Assembly (NCBI RefSeq): GCF_003255815.1
Contig: NC_037674.1
Coordinates: forward strand, 4,418,430-4,482,429
Reading direction: 5' to 3'
DNA length: 64,000 bases
DNA from: Theropithecus gelada
Taxonomy: Eukaryota; Chordata; Mammalia; Primates; Cercopithecidae
The notes beneath the pieces are model-generated. The model had not been told where the DNA came from. It searched no databases and worked only from the letters and a program-made list of their open reading frames with translations. Position 1 is the first letter of the stretch. Each line of letters begins with the position of its first letter. The translations under genes were made by a program, and so were the position numbers. This document shows, piece by piece, positions 1 to 10,999 of the stretch.

Positions 1-645
1 GTTCAATTTTGCAGATCCAGCTCCACATAAACAGCGTAAGTTTTTACCTGTGCACTGAGCCAGGAAACTCTCTTGTAGCCACAGGGAAGAATTTGCTACA
101 ATTCCAACACAAGCCCTTATCATGCCACTGGCTGAATTACAAGAAACACTGAACTCCTCAGTCTGGCAGGGTGTCTACTGTTGAAGTGAAAGTTGAGAAA
201 GAATAGCATCCTGTAACTTGGGATAAGTATGCATGGGAAGACTGATGTGGGTGGGGACATTGATCTCCTAAATTCTAATGAGTTTTTATTGCCAGCAGAA
301 GTGGCCTCTTTACAGCCACCCCCTTGGCAATCCTTTCCACACAAAGTGATACAGGCCTTTCCACATGTGTCTGAGTAGATTACATCTACAATGCCTAAGG
401 AAACGGTAATGGCTTCCCCTAAGGCAGCTGTCAAACAATACACTGCTGATTATCTTCAAGATCCACCCTGACACCTGTGTTTCTTTTAGACTCACGGTGA
501 GATTGAAGTTACAATGGGCCTCTAAAGCTGATGGACAGTATTTTCCATGAGGAGGTGTGATACATGTCAAAAAGCTACTTGACTTTTCTAACTAATCAAA
601 CAGAAATCTGAAGACCCTAGGTGGAAATAAAGATTATAAGTGTGG

Positions 646-820
646 ACAGCTGGGTGTGGTGGCTTGTACCTGTAGTCCCGGCTACACGGGAGGCTGAGCT
701 GGGATGAATGCTGGAACCCAGGTGTTTGAAGCTGCAGTGAGTGATGACTGTACCACTGCACTCCAGCCTGGCCGACAGAACAAGACCTCATCTGTAAGAA
801 ACCTAAACAAGAAAAAAAAA
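646..820 (+). mobile_element. Free Alu monomer (FLAM/FRAM-like)
   Basis: A single 7SL-derived monomer rather than a dimeric Alu: it has the gtggcttgtacctgtagtc box, a 'ggaggctgagctggga' block, 'gctgcagtgag' and 'ccactgcactccagcctgg', ending in an A-rich tail near 810-820. It lies within ERV-L copy 1. Short open frames on both strands here are by-products of the monomer. Confidence 0.75.
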
Positions 821-1098
821 AGTGTGGATAACAGGAGAAGGAAAATAAACTTGAATCGGTCCAAATTTAATGGTACGGGGCCATTAAGCAGATATTCTGG
901 TTTAATGTTGCAACTTGGGTATTTAAGGATGGTATTAGTAGTTTTATGACTGGTTGGCTGAAATATAGTTCAACAGAAGTATGACTATGAGGAGGCTGGT
1001 GATTCCCCCATCTTCCCTGTATTATGTTGGATGAAAGAATTCATAGGCCTAAGGATACAGGAATGCTAGAATGGATTTGCCATTTAAAAGCAACTTAC

Positions 1099-1399
1099 AG
1101 CAGGGCATGGTGGCTCACGCCTGTAACCCCAGCACTTTGGGAAGCCGAGACAGGTCCATCACTTGAGATCAGGAGTTTAAGACCAGCCTTGCCAACATAG
1201 TGAAACCCCATCTCTACAAAAAAATACAAAAATTAGCCAGACATGGTGGCACACACCTGTTGCCCCAGCTACTCAGGAGGCTGAGGCAGGAGGATGATTT
1301 GAATCCAGGAGGCAGAGGTTGCAGTGAGCTGAGATCATGCCACTGTACTCCAGCCTGGGTAGAAATAGTGAGACTCTGTCTCTAAATAAATAAATAAAT
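1099..1399 (+). mobile_element. Alu element with target-site duplication
   Basis: Full-length dimeric Alu, AluJ/S grade by its decayed CpGs, with a TAAA-rich tail. It is flanked by a perfect gcaacttac duplication (1090-1098 and 1400-1408), a normal L1-mediated insertion. The related ERV-L copy at 25-26 kb lacks it. Confidence 0.9.
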
Positions 1400-2029
1400 G
1401 CAACTTACCCATATTGATAGACTCCAGAAAACATACTGTTTATCAGGACTTTGTTAGGTAGATTTGTAAGGGAGGCTGGGTACTACTGAGGAGCGCCCTG
1501 ATCTCTCTTCTCTGTAGACCAGACCTTAATACAGAAACCACAGTACACCAATTGAAAATCAAAATGCAATGGGAATAACTGAGTTTCAGGGAATCTTGTT
1601 AGCAAGTAGCAACACTCAATTTTCAAAGGCAAGGTTGGCATAGTTATGTCAATGGACAGCACAGGCAAGATAACAATCAGGTTCATCTGATTCCTAGAGA
1701 TTTATGTTGTTGGATAGTTTTATAATAGTGTTCCTGGAATTGAAGTACACAGGTAGCCTACTAAATGCTTACTTGAAGAAGCAGAAAATCTTTAGATAAA
1801 ATAAACAAGATTCTGCCTCAAATCCTAAAAACCAGAGACTCAAAGAACCTCACTCAACTCTCACAATTGATCCAGTTTACAATCTTGGAACCCCTTGAAA
1901 GGAGCAGCAGCCCAGTCCTCTTGAAGTAGGACACAAGTACACTGCCAAAATGTTATAGTTTATATCTCTGCTATCCTTCCTAAAACAAACCTACAACCAT
2001 TTACTACAGTAATGATAGCAGGAGGTAAA

Positions 2030-2995
2030 CACATCCCTAGGCAGATATGGGCAGCTCCCCAATGAAACTCTACCTTCAAACCAAAGACTGTTTAAAGCCT
2101 GAAAGCCAAGCCCCAAGACTCAGATAAATCCACAGACCATACTGGGAAACTCCACTTGGCAGACTTTCCTGATTGGTCCCCAGCCTTCACCTACTTTACA
2201 TATACCTACTCTTTCCTAATTTTTTTTTTTTTGCACCATTGTGCCCACCTTTGAGTGGTCCCTTGTTTTACTGTTTTATGCATACTCACAAACCAATCAA
2301 TATGCACTCCCCCATTCTGAGCCCATAAAAGACCTACACTCAGCCACACTTGGGGACTACCCGCCTCTGAGGGGGGAGGACCGCCAGCTTCAAGTACTCT
2401 CTCTGCTGAGAGCTGTTCCATCACTCAATAAAACTCCTCTCTGCCCTTCTCACACTTCGACTGCTAGTGTAACCTCATTCTCCTTGGACACGAGAACTCA
2501 GGAGCTGCCAAACAAATGCGGGTACAAAAAAAGGCTGTGGCCATCCACACTCTGCCGGCATCCAGCAGCCACCCCACATGACAGGAAGCAGAAGCAGGGC
2601 TGGGCCAGCTCTAGAGTCATGAGTTGGAGTGAGGCAGTGGGACTGAACGAGTTTTAGCATGCTGTAACACCCACTTTAGAGCTTTGGAGTTTACAGATGC
2701 CTCTGAGTTTTCAGGTGCCGCTCATCCAGATGCCAGTGCTCAAGGTGAAGCAGATTGTGGCAGACACAGCCCAGCTGCAGGCTAAGCATGGATTCCATGG
2801 CCAGCATGGGATCCGGGGCAGAGTGTAAGCCAGGTGCTATCTGGAAGGGTGAGTGGGCGGGGTGCCTCCTGCGGTGAGCCTGAGGTGCAGGGAGGCCTAA
2901 GCAGGGGCATCGCCAGCCATGGAAGTCTCCAGCTGGTTAAGTGGCACTGAAAATCATCCTTCAGTAACTGTGCTTTAATAAAATAAATTTTGAGG
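2030..2995 (+). mobile_element. LTR-bearing insertion in ERV-L copy 1
   Basis: About 970 bp present in ERV-L copy 1 but absent at the equivalent point of copy 2 (near 26590-26610), so it is an insertion. It looks like a class I LTR: 'cataaaag' near 2322 would serve as a TATA box, and 'caataaaact' near 2425 as the poly(A) signal, followed by a CT-rich U5-like stretch. The part after about 2660 (ctgtaacaccc onwards) I cannot classify. I did not find clean LTR ends or a target duplication, and the family is not assigned. Confidence 0.45.
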
Positions 2996-4836
2996 ATCAC
3001 TGGACACGGACTCTGAACTTGACATTGATTCCAGGAGACCCACAGTGATCCTGTAGCCTACTAATTAGAGTACCTTCTTATAAAGGTCAGGTGATTCATG
3101 GAGTTTTAGCTCATGTCTGACTCACAGTGGGTCTGGTGGGTCCCTGAAGCCCTTCTCTGATAATTTTCTAGTTCCTGATGCATAATTGGAATAGAAATAC
3201 ATAACAGCTGAAAGAATGCCCATATTGGTAGCCCAACCTGTGGAGTGAGAACCATTATGGTGGAAAAGCACAAATGAAATCCAATAGAGATGCTTTTGTC
3301 TAGGAAAATATTAAATCGAAAACATAACTGCATCTTTGGAGGAATTTAAGACATTAGTGCCACCATGAAGGACTTGGAAGATGTCAGAATCGTTTTCACC
3401 ACATTCCCATGCAGCTCTCCTATTGGGCCTATGCAGAAGATAGATGGATACTAGATAATGACAGTGTATTCCCATAAGCTCGATCAAGTATCAACTAAAA
3501 TTGAAGTTGTTATCCAAATGTTTGTTTCATTGTTCCAGCAAACTAACACATCTCCTGGAACTGGTATGTAGCTACTGATCTAGTGAATGCTTTATCTCTA
3601 TCTCTGTCCATAAGTTTCAAAAGAAAAGTTTGTTTTCAGATGCCAAAGACAACACTAAACCTTAACTATCCTATCTGAGGAGTATATCAACCCTCTATCC
3701 CATGTCACAAGCAGAACACTTGATCAACTTTCCCTTCCACAGGTGTCACACTGGTCCATTTCATGGATGGGATCATGGTGATTGTACCAAGTGAATGTCA
3801 AGTAGCATCCACAATTAGCATATTCATAAAATATTTTTGTCAGATGGCGGGCAAGATGTTTAACTGAAATTCAGAGGCCTTCTACATTAGTGAAATTTGT
3901 AGCTATCCAGTGGTGTGGAACATTTTGAGGTATTCCTTCCAAAATGAAGGAAAATTGGTTGCATCTGGTCTCACCAACAACCAAGAAAAGGGCACAAGGC
4001 CTAGTGGGTCTATTTGGATTGTGGAGGCAACACATTTGTCCTTTGGGTGTGTTACTGTGGCCCATCTACTAAACAACTCAAAAAGCTTCTAGGTTTGAGG
4101 GGGCCTAGAACACAAGACTTCAGCAGTCCAGGCTGCCATGCAAGCAGATTTTCCACTTAGGCCGTATAATCCAGCAGATGCAATGGTACTTGAGGTGTCA
4201 GTGGCATGTAAATATGTTCTTTGGAGTCTTTCTTAGGTTTCCACAGGTAAATCACAGCAGAGGTCCTGCAAATTTTGGAGCAAGGCACTGCCCTTATCCA
4301 CAGATAAATACCCTCTTTTTCAGGGTCAGTTTGTGGCCTACTACTGGTTTGTAATAAAATAAAATGCACGATTTTGAGCCACTAAGTTCAACGTATCCTG
4401 AGCTGCCCATCATGAATGAAGTGTTTCCTGACCCATGTAGCCATACAGGTTGGGTGTGCATGGTAGCACTCTTATCAAATGGAAATGATACATATGTGAT
4501 TGGGCCAGAACAGGTCCTGAAAACACAAGTTATATGAAGAAATGATACAACTGCCCATGGTTTCCACTCCTGCCACATTGCCTTCTCTCTCCTAGTCTGC
4601 ACTTATGGCCTCATGAAGAGTTCCCAATAATCAGTTGACAGTGTGAGAGAAGACTGTTCAGATGGTTCTTCAGGATATCCAGATATCACCTGAAAGCAGA
4701 CAGCTGCAGCACTCTGGCCCATTCTGGGACATCCCTGAAGGATGGTGGGAAAATAAATCTTCTCTATCGACATAAATCAGTTGGTGGATCTAGCTGTCCA
4801 CTTTGCTTGGAAGGAAAAATTATTGTGAGTGTGCTT
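2996..4836 (+). pseudogene. ERV-L pol remnant (RT/RNase H region), copy 1
   Basis: Decayed pol of an ERV-L element, plus strand. The stretch 4260-4580 reads, across several stops and frames, like the RNase H region of ERV-L pol: a phrase for a 'GTAL'-type box, a block around 'ELPIM'-like codons, and a region resembling the tether into integrase. Around 3560-3600 there are RT-like codons, and at 3755-3780 a degenerate version of the RT active-site box. Stops occur every few dozen codons, so it cannot encode a protein. The stretch 3060-3300 is repeated at 26660-26873 plus 33877-33905. The HERV-F-like provirus interrupts it at 4841, and it resumes at 13142. Confidence 0.65.
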
Positions 4837-4841
4837 ATATA

Positions 4842-5232
4842 TGTTTGGGTGAGGGAAAAGGGACAAGATGGAAGAAGGTGAACAAAATGGCGCAGTCCCT
4901 GTTGCTTCCGGATTCTTCATCACCAACTTGCCCGTGCCCGGGAAAGTGCGGATCAACTGAGCATGCGCCACGTGACATCAATCTGAAGAAACCAAAAATG
5001 ACCTGACCACGCCTATGGAGACGCCCCTATCCCGCCCACTGCCCTCCCCTTTCTGGTGCCAATACATAAAAGTCCGCCGAGGACAGAAGCCGGCGCAACT
5101 TCCCTGGCCCCATACTTGTGGACCAAAGAACCTCGCCCAAGAGTGCGTGCATATTTGCAATTAAAAGCTGCCACTTTCTTACCTAATTTGGTCTCGTGTT
5201 AAGTTGTTCTGGTCCTTTAAATAAATAAAACA
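4842..5232 (+). repeat. 5' LTR of the HERV-F-like provirus
   Basis: It is 391 bp, TG to CA. A cataaaag TATA-like box lies at 5065-5072 and an attaaa poly(A) signal at 5160-5165, giving a short R/U5. The central part is GC-rich with CpGs. It is paired with 12746-13136 with no length difference. Confidence 0.93.
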
Positions 5233-5234
5233 GT

Positions 5235-5252
5235 TGGTGCCAAAACCCGGGA
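5235..5252 (+). other. Primer binding site, tRNA-Phe type
   Basis: Eighteen bases, tggtgccaaaacccggga, begin two bases after the LTR. They match the complement of the tRNA-Phe 3' end except for one base (A for G at the eighth position). A Phe primer is the basis of the HERV-F name. Confidence 0.82.
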
Positions 5253-5627
5253 GGAGATTCCCTCCTCGGTATCCCCCAGGGGGATCCTAGGAACCTCCTG
5301 CCTCATGAACCTGCTACTCCAGCTCCAGAAGCCTTCCTGGGTACATCGAGCATTCCGGCTCCTTTTCGTCACCGCTCTGAAGTTGCCCTCTTCGGTGAGT
5401 GTTCCCCTTCCCTAGCTATTTGCCAAAAGTCCCCTTGGCCAGAAGTTGTGTGCCCACCCGAGGCCCCCATTAGGCCACCAGGTGGCTATCTAGAGAACTC
5501 CAACCCGGAGACGTCCGTCTTGGAGCTCCTCTTTTCTCCAGTGGCTCCAAGAGCCCCCAGTCTTTAACAGCGGCAAGGGACACTTTGCCGCTGCACAAGG
5601 CCGGCTTCCATTTCCGTTGGCTAGGCA
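5253..5627 (+). other. Proviral leader with candidate splice donor
   Basis: Untranslated leader between primer site and gag. The hexamer gtgagt at 5395-5400 (context ttcg/gtgagt) is a good match to a splice donor and is in the usual place for making spliced env mRNA. The packaging signal would lie here, but I cannot identify it from sequence alone. Confidence 0.6.
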
Positions 5628-7285
5628 ATGGGAACCTCACAATCAAAAACCCCTAAGAACACCCCCCTGAGTTGTCTCCTCCAAAATTTAGAAACCTTAC
5701 ATTTGGCTCAGGATCTAAAACGAAAAAGACTAATCTTCCTCTCCACGGTGGCATGGCCACAATATAAATTGGACAACCAATCTCAATGGCCACCCGAAGG
5801 TACGCTTGACTATAATATTCTACTAGACCTCTCTAATTTCTGTCAAAGACTAGGAAAGTGGTCAGAAATCAATTATGTCCAAGGCTTTTGGGAATTGCGC
5901 TCTCGCCCAGACCTGTGAGCCCAATGTTCCATGGCCCAGGTCTTGTTAGCTAAAACCCGGCCCTCGGCCCACACCTCAACAACAGAAGAGGATCCTACCT
6001 CCATTTCAGATGGGGCCGAGGGTGGCATACCTCCCTCCCGACCTTCCGACCCCCCTCCCTATCCTCCTTCCTCAGCCACTCCTCCCACCTCTCCCATTGC
6101 GGCCCATACCCGCTCAAAAACCACTATACCGAACCTTACTAATCAACCTTCCACTAATCAACCTGACCCTACCTCTCCTAGTGGTTTACTGGCCCCCCTC
6201 CGAGAGGTCGCCAGAGCCAAAGGGCTAGTTAGAATCCATGTCCCTTTTTCCCTGGCAGATCTTTCCAAAACTGAAAAACGGCTCGGCGACTTTTCAGCTA
6301 ACCCCACCCTATATTCCAAGGAGTTTCGATACATATGTCAGGCATATGACCTTACCTGGCATGACTTACATGTCATTCTTACTTCCACTCTAAACTCAGA
6401 GGAAAGAGAGCGCACTCTTGCAGCCGCCAGACAGCATGCAGACCAGTTGCACTTAACTGATCCTGCCGTCCCGGTAGGTGAGCAAGCTGTCCCATCTGCA
6501 GACGCTGAGTGGGACTACCAACCTCAACAACCCGGGCATCGCGGAAGAGACCTTATGATACAATGCCTCTTAGCTGGCATGCAGGCAGCCTCTAACAAAA
6601 TAGTAAATTTTGATAAATTACAAGAGGTTATTCAATATTCAGATGAGAATCCTGCCTCCTTTTTAAATCGTCTTACAGAGGCATTTGTCCAATTCACCCA
6701 ACTGGATCCCACCTCTCCGGCAGGAGCTACTGTCTTTGCCACTTATTTTATCTCCCAGTCGGCCCCTGACATCCGAAAAAAATTTAAAAAGGTAGAGGAT
6801 GGACCTCAAACCCCCATTCAGGACTTGGTCAAGTTGGCTTTCAAGGTTTTTAACTCTAGGGAAGAAACAGCGGAAGCTCTTCGACAAACCAGAGTAAAAC
6901 AGAAGGCTGCCCTCCAAGCAAAAGCTTTAGTGGCCGCCCTCCAACCCACGTTACCCACTTTGCCGGCAGGGAAAGCCAAAGATAAGTCTCCTAAGGGCTC
7001 CTGCTATAAATGCGGAGACCCGGGACACTGGGCAAACAAGTGTCCCCATCCAACCCATGCTTGGCCACTCCGTCCAACCCATGCTTCAAGTGTGGTACGA
7101 CTGGGCATTGGGCAAATAAGTGCCCAAATCCTCACCCGCCTACCACACCATGCCCAGCCTGCCAGCAGGAGGGACATTGGAAGTCTGATTGCCCCACCAG
7201 CAGGGCAGGCATTGCACCTCAACATGGTGCCTCTCCTCAAGGGTCGGAAGGCTCCTTCCAGCTCCTACACCTGGACGACGACTGA
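5628..7285 (+). pseudogene. gag: gag pseudogene (MA-CA-NC), one stop and one frameshift
   Basis: Starts with MGTSQS, a myristoylation-type N-terminus typical of Gag matrix. The frame holds to an internal TGA at 5916-5918 after 96 codons, then continues in the same frame with the next ATG at 5931. A proline-rich section carries PPPY, a late-budding motif. Capsid begins around the HVPFSL phrase (near 6237), and the major homology region lies near 6630-6720. Nucleocapsid holds three CCHC zinc knuckles (7002-7043, 7082-7123, 7151-7192). The first is in the original frame and the other two are one frame away, so there is an indel between 7044 and 7081. In the second frame Gag would end at TGA 7283-7285. 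The total is close to a normal Gag of about 550 residues. Confidence 0.88.
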
Positions 7286-7697
7286 CGGTGCCCACACTCG
7301 GAGACCCCGGTCACCCTCGCCAAGCCTAGGGTAACTCTACAGGTAGCGGGTAAGCCAATTTCTTTTCTCATCGATACGGGGGCTACCTATTCTGTTTTGC
7401 CAACCTATGGAAGTCCTAGCCAGCCATCCACTATCTCAGTAGTTGGGGTAGACGGTAAACTGTCTAACCCTCGCCAGACCCCAATGTTAAATTGCTGCCT
7501 GGACTATGCATGCTTTGCTCACTCTTTCCTCATCACGCCCTCTTGTCCCACCCCCCTTTTGGGACGAGACATCTTAACCAAACTCAAGGCATCTATTTCC
7601 CTTCCCTTTCATCTTCACCCTGGCTCTAACATCACCCTCATAGCATCTTTGTGCCCTCATAACCAAGGTCCTAATCCTCCCCGCCGCCAACGCCCCA
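7286..7697 (+). pseudogene. pro: pro (retroviral aspartic protease) segment
   Basis: Directly after the Gag TGA and in the same frame, as expected for gammaretroviral stop read-through. The active-site box LIDTGA is intact at about 7367-7381, with Asp at 7373-7375. The C-terminal LLGRDIL box near 7556-7576 is also visible. The frame remains open to 7765 but stops matching protease/pol before then: reverse transcriptase picks up in another frame after about 7690, so a frameshift lies between roughly 7680 and 7765. The protease alone looks largely intact, but its expression would need read-through of an already broken Gag. Confidence 0.8.
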
Positions 7698-8860
7698 GTG
7701 TTTCCAGTGTTGGTCAACCCACAGGTATGGGACACCTCTACTCCGGTAGTCGCCCAACACCATAAGCCAATCCTCATTCACTTAAAAGACCCTACCCACT
7801 TTCCGTCTCACCCCCAGTTCTCTCTCTCATTGCGCCACCGACAAGGAATTAAACCCATCATAGATCGCCTACTCCAACAACAAATTTTAATTCCTACCCA
7901 TTCTCCTTGGAACACCCCCATCCTCCCTGTCAAAAAACCCTCAGGGGCATACAGATTAGTTCAGGACTTACGTATCACTAATGAGGCAGTAATCCCAACA
8001 CACCCAGTGGTCCCAAACCCATATACCCTTTTATCCCGTATACCTTCCAAAACCTCTCACTTCACAGTCCTTGATTTAAAAGATGCATTCTTTTCCATTC
8101 CCTTACACCCTGACAGCTATTTTCTGTTTGCCTTTACTTGGGAGGACCCTGAAACTCATACGTCTACTCAGTTAACCTGGACAGTCCTCCCTCAGGGCTT
8201 CCGGGACAGCCTCCAATTTTTTGGACAGGCATTGGCCAAAGATCTGGCCCAGTGCCCAATCAGTTCTAGCACAATTATCTAGTATGTTGATGATTTACTT
8301 CTGTGTAGCCCTTCACATGATGCCTCCCTACAGGACACCGCCCTCCTCCTTAATTATTTAGGAGGGCTAGGTTACAGAGTCACCAAACAAAAGGCCCAAC
8401 TTTGTCTCCCTGCGGTTATATACTTAGGTATAGAACTTACTCCTGTGTCCAAGTCCCTTACTATAGACAGATTAAGTCTTATTCACGACCTCACCCCCCA
8501 ACCAACGGAGAAGAAATCTTATCTTTTTTAGGACTAGTAGGATTCTTTTGACGTTGGATCCCAAATTTTGGGGTCCTGGCCAAGCCCTTTTACCAGGCTG
8601 CAAGAGTCCCCAGCAGGACCCCTGTCCAATCCAAAACTAATCACTACTCATTTTATGTGCCTTAAGTTGTGTCTGCTGTTAGTCCTCACTCTCTCACTGC
8701 CTAACCCCCAATACCTGTTTTATCTCTTCACTGATGAACGCCAAAAGGTAGCCACAGGTCTCTTGGCTCAACCAATAAGAACAACCTTAAAGCCAGTTGC
8801 TTATCTCTTCAAGCAGCTGGACACCACAGTGCAAGGGTGGCAGCCCTGCCTATGAGCGCT
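7698..8860 (+). pseudogene. pol: pol: reverse transcriptase segment, several lesions
   Basis: Open from about 7698 to 8282, with the fingers/palm motifs in order: a PWNTPILPVKK entry box, YRLVQDLR, LDLKDAFFSIPL with the first catalytic Asp, and a LPQGF box near 8189. An in-frame TAG at 8280-8282 lies directly before the YVDD catalytic box (8283-8294). The thumb then continues to about 8500, where a frameshift occurs. A TGA interrupts the next frame near 8548. The RT-RNase H connection continues in yet another open stretch ending 8855. The enzyme cannot be produced. Family: class I (gamma-like) RT. Confidence 0.85.
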
Positions 8861-9690
8861 AGCCGCGGCAGCAGAACTGACCAAAGAAGCCTTAAAACTT
8901 ACCTTAGGAGGCCCCCTCACAGTCCATTCCACACATCGCCTCCAAGATCTAATTTCCCACAAGTGCATCAGTCATCTCACTCCTTCCCGCATACAATTAT
9001 TCCATGTCCTATTTTTAGAAAACCCTGACATTAAAATAGCCACCTGCTCCCCCCTTAACCCGGCCACTCTCCTGCCTACCCCAAATACCCCCCATGCCCC
9101 AGAGCATTCCTGTCCTGAGGTCATTCTGTCAGTCCCCCCAACTCATCTCCACTTACGGGACCAACCCCTCCCAAATCCACAACTAACATTCTTTGTAGAT
9201 GGAAGTTCCTTTACTGATCCCCAAGGAAACAAACACGCAGGATATGTGGTGGTCACTAACACCCAAATAATATAAGCCAAACCTCTACCATTAGGCACAA
9301 CCTCACAAAAGGCAGAACTCACTGCCTTAACCAGGGCACTCCATCTATCTGAGGGAAAAGCTGTTAATATATATACTGACTCTAAGTATTCATACATGAT
9401 AGCGCATACACACTCTGCACTCTGGCAAGAACAGGGATTCTTAACCACCAAAGCAACTCCCATTATAAATGGCAGGCAAATCCAACTGTTACTACAAGCT
9501 CTAACCTCCCCTAAGGAGGTGGCTATCATTCATTGCAAAGGACATCAAAGGCCTACCAATCCAATTGCCCAAGGGAACCACTTTGCTGATGCCACAGCAA
9601 AATCAATAGCAGTCTCCACAAAAAATCCCCAATCTCTGTTTCTTAAACCCCCAATACTCCCCTTCCTATTCCTCAGAAGAGAAAAGTAGA
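8861..9690 (+). pseudogene. pol: pol: RNase H segment
   Basis: RNase H is recognisable from about 9190. The four acidic positions are present: FVDGSS, the E of the KAEL box, the D of YTDSKY, and the D of HFADATA. A HCKGH box comes before the last. A TAA at 9273-9275 breaks the frame in the first third. The section between 8861 and 9170 is the poorly conserved tether in shifting frames. Since all four catalytic acids remain, the lesions here are stop and frame changes rather than active-site loss. Confidence 0.83.
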
Positions 9691-10820
9691 CTTTTACAAG
9701 ACCCACAAGCAACCATAACGTCTGACCAATGGATCTTTATCCAAAACCGTGTCATCCTCCCTAAAGCTCAAACGCAAAAAATCCTAAGGGACATCCACAA
9801 CTCCCTACACATTGGGCACCAGGCTCTATATAATTTTTTATCTCCCATCATTGAGTGTCCATCCCTTCTCTCTCATCTCAAAAAAATTGGCCAACAGTGT
9901 CTGATCTGCCTAAAGGCAAACACTCAGGGGGCAATACGCAACATACACCCTTAGTGGGCATCAGCTTAGAAGGGCATCAACCTGGAGAAGACTGGCAAAT
10001 TAACTTCACCCACATGCCAAGACACAAAAGACTCCGCTACCTACTCACCTTAGTAGATACCTTCTCAGGGTGGATAGAGGCCTTCCCCACTATGGGGGAA
10101 AGTGCATCCATTGTGGCTATCATAATTATAAAACAAATCATACCATGTTTTGGGGTCCCCCAATCAATCCAATCTGATAATGGGCCAGCCTTCATTTCCA
10201 GAGTAATCCAACTGGTGGCGGATTCACTCGGCATTATCTGGAAGCTACATATTCTGTACCATCCCCAGTCATCTGGAAAGACTGAGCGGGCCAACGGACT
10301 CATCAAGCAACAACTAACCAAACTCTCCATAGAGACACATCAATCGTGGGTAACCCTACTTCCCCTTGCCCTTACCAGACTACAGGCGACACCTAGAAGC
10401 CCTACAGGCCTCAGCCCATTTGAACTGGTTTACAGGCGCCCTCTTGTATTACAAGAACTTCCTATTCTTCCCACACCGCTGGCACCCTACTTGCCCTACC
10501 TCTCTCTCTGAAGACAATTACTTAGAGAACACGCTGAAAGGTCACTTCCCCCACCCACACAAGGAAATCCAGACGCCCCCTTGGCCCTTTCTCCAGGTGA
10601 CCAGGTTCTACTCAAGGAACTACATGCAAAGGGCCTTACTCCTCGGTAGAAAGGCCCATACACAGTAATTCTCACCACTTCTACAGCAGCCAAGCTTTTA
10701 GGTCACGGTTCCTGGGTCCATATTACCCAGTTGAAGAGAGCCCAGCCCCCTCAGGTGGAGTGGCAGTCCACCCAACTGTCGCCCACCCATCTAAAAATAG
10801 CCACAATAGAAACAAGTTAG
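9690..10820 (+). pseudogene. pol: pol: integrase segment, first catalytic Asp lost
   Basis: The zinc-binding HHCC domain lies at about 9793-9909 (HxxxH, then CLIC) in one frame, and the catalytic core at about 9945-10510 in another, so a frameshift separates them. In the core, the position expected to hold the first Asp of the DDE triad reads Asn (WQINF, codon AAC 10002-10004). The second Asp (QSDNG) and the Glu (SGKTERANG) remain. The C-terminal part continues in a different frame with a KGPYT-type box after an amber at 10647-10649, and ends at TAG 10818-10820. The insertion event itself needed a working integrase, so these changes came later or came from a defective packaged genome. Confidence 0.84.
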
Positions 10821-10944
10821 ATGTGCCACACCCTCCTCAAATTTCCCCGTTTCCTCACTATTCTTCATCTTAACTGACTTTTCCCTCAAAAACCCCACAG
10901 ATACCCTCCTTCTCAACCCATCCCCCAACCAGTAGGTTTCCCGA

Positions 10945-10960
10945 CTTTTTACTCTCATAG
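10945..10960 (+). promoter_or_regulatory. Candidate splice acceptor upstream of env
   Basis: A pyrimidine-rich run (acttttt actctcat) ends in AG at 10959-10960, forty bases before the env ATG. With the donor at 5395 it would form the usual single-splice env message. This is inferred from consensus only. Confidence 0.45.
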
Positions 10961-10999
10961 ACGACCTAGCTTGGCAGGGTGCCCTTTGTGATTTCAGCA

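Larger units (their letters stand above)
1..2029 (+). mobile_element. ERV-L-type internal sequence, copy 1, left part
   Basis: Old, stop-riddled retroviral internal DNA in plus orientation. I assign it to ERV-L because it is continuous, after removal of later insertions, with the better recognised ERV-L pol sequence at 2996-4836. A second copy lies in the same direction at about 25050-26873: 60-560 resembles 25080-25470, 840-1090 resembles 25640-25990, and 1470-1730 resembles 26000-26290. The Alu monomer and the Alu in this copy are missing from the second, so they came after the duplication. No open frame of meaningful length survives. The true left end is probably outside the window. Confidence 0.6.

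Noticed and set aside
2241..2657. 138-codon plus-strand open frame
   Set aside because: Lies over LTR promoter and poly(A) signals. No protein motif.
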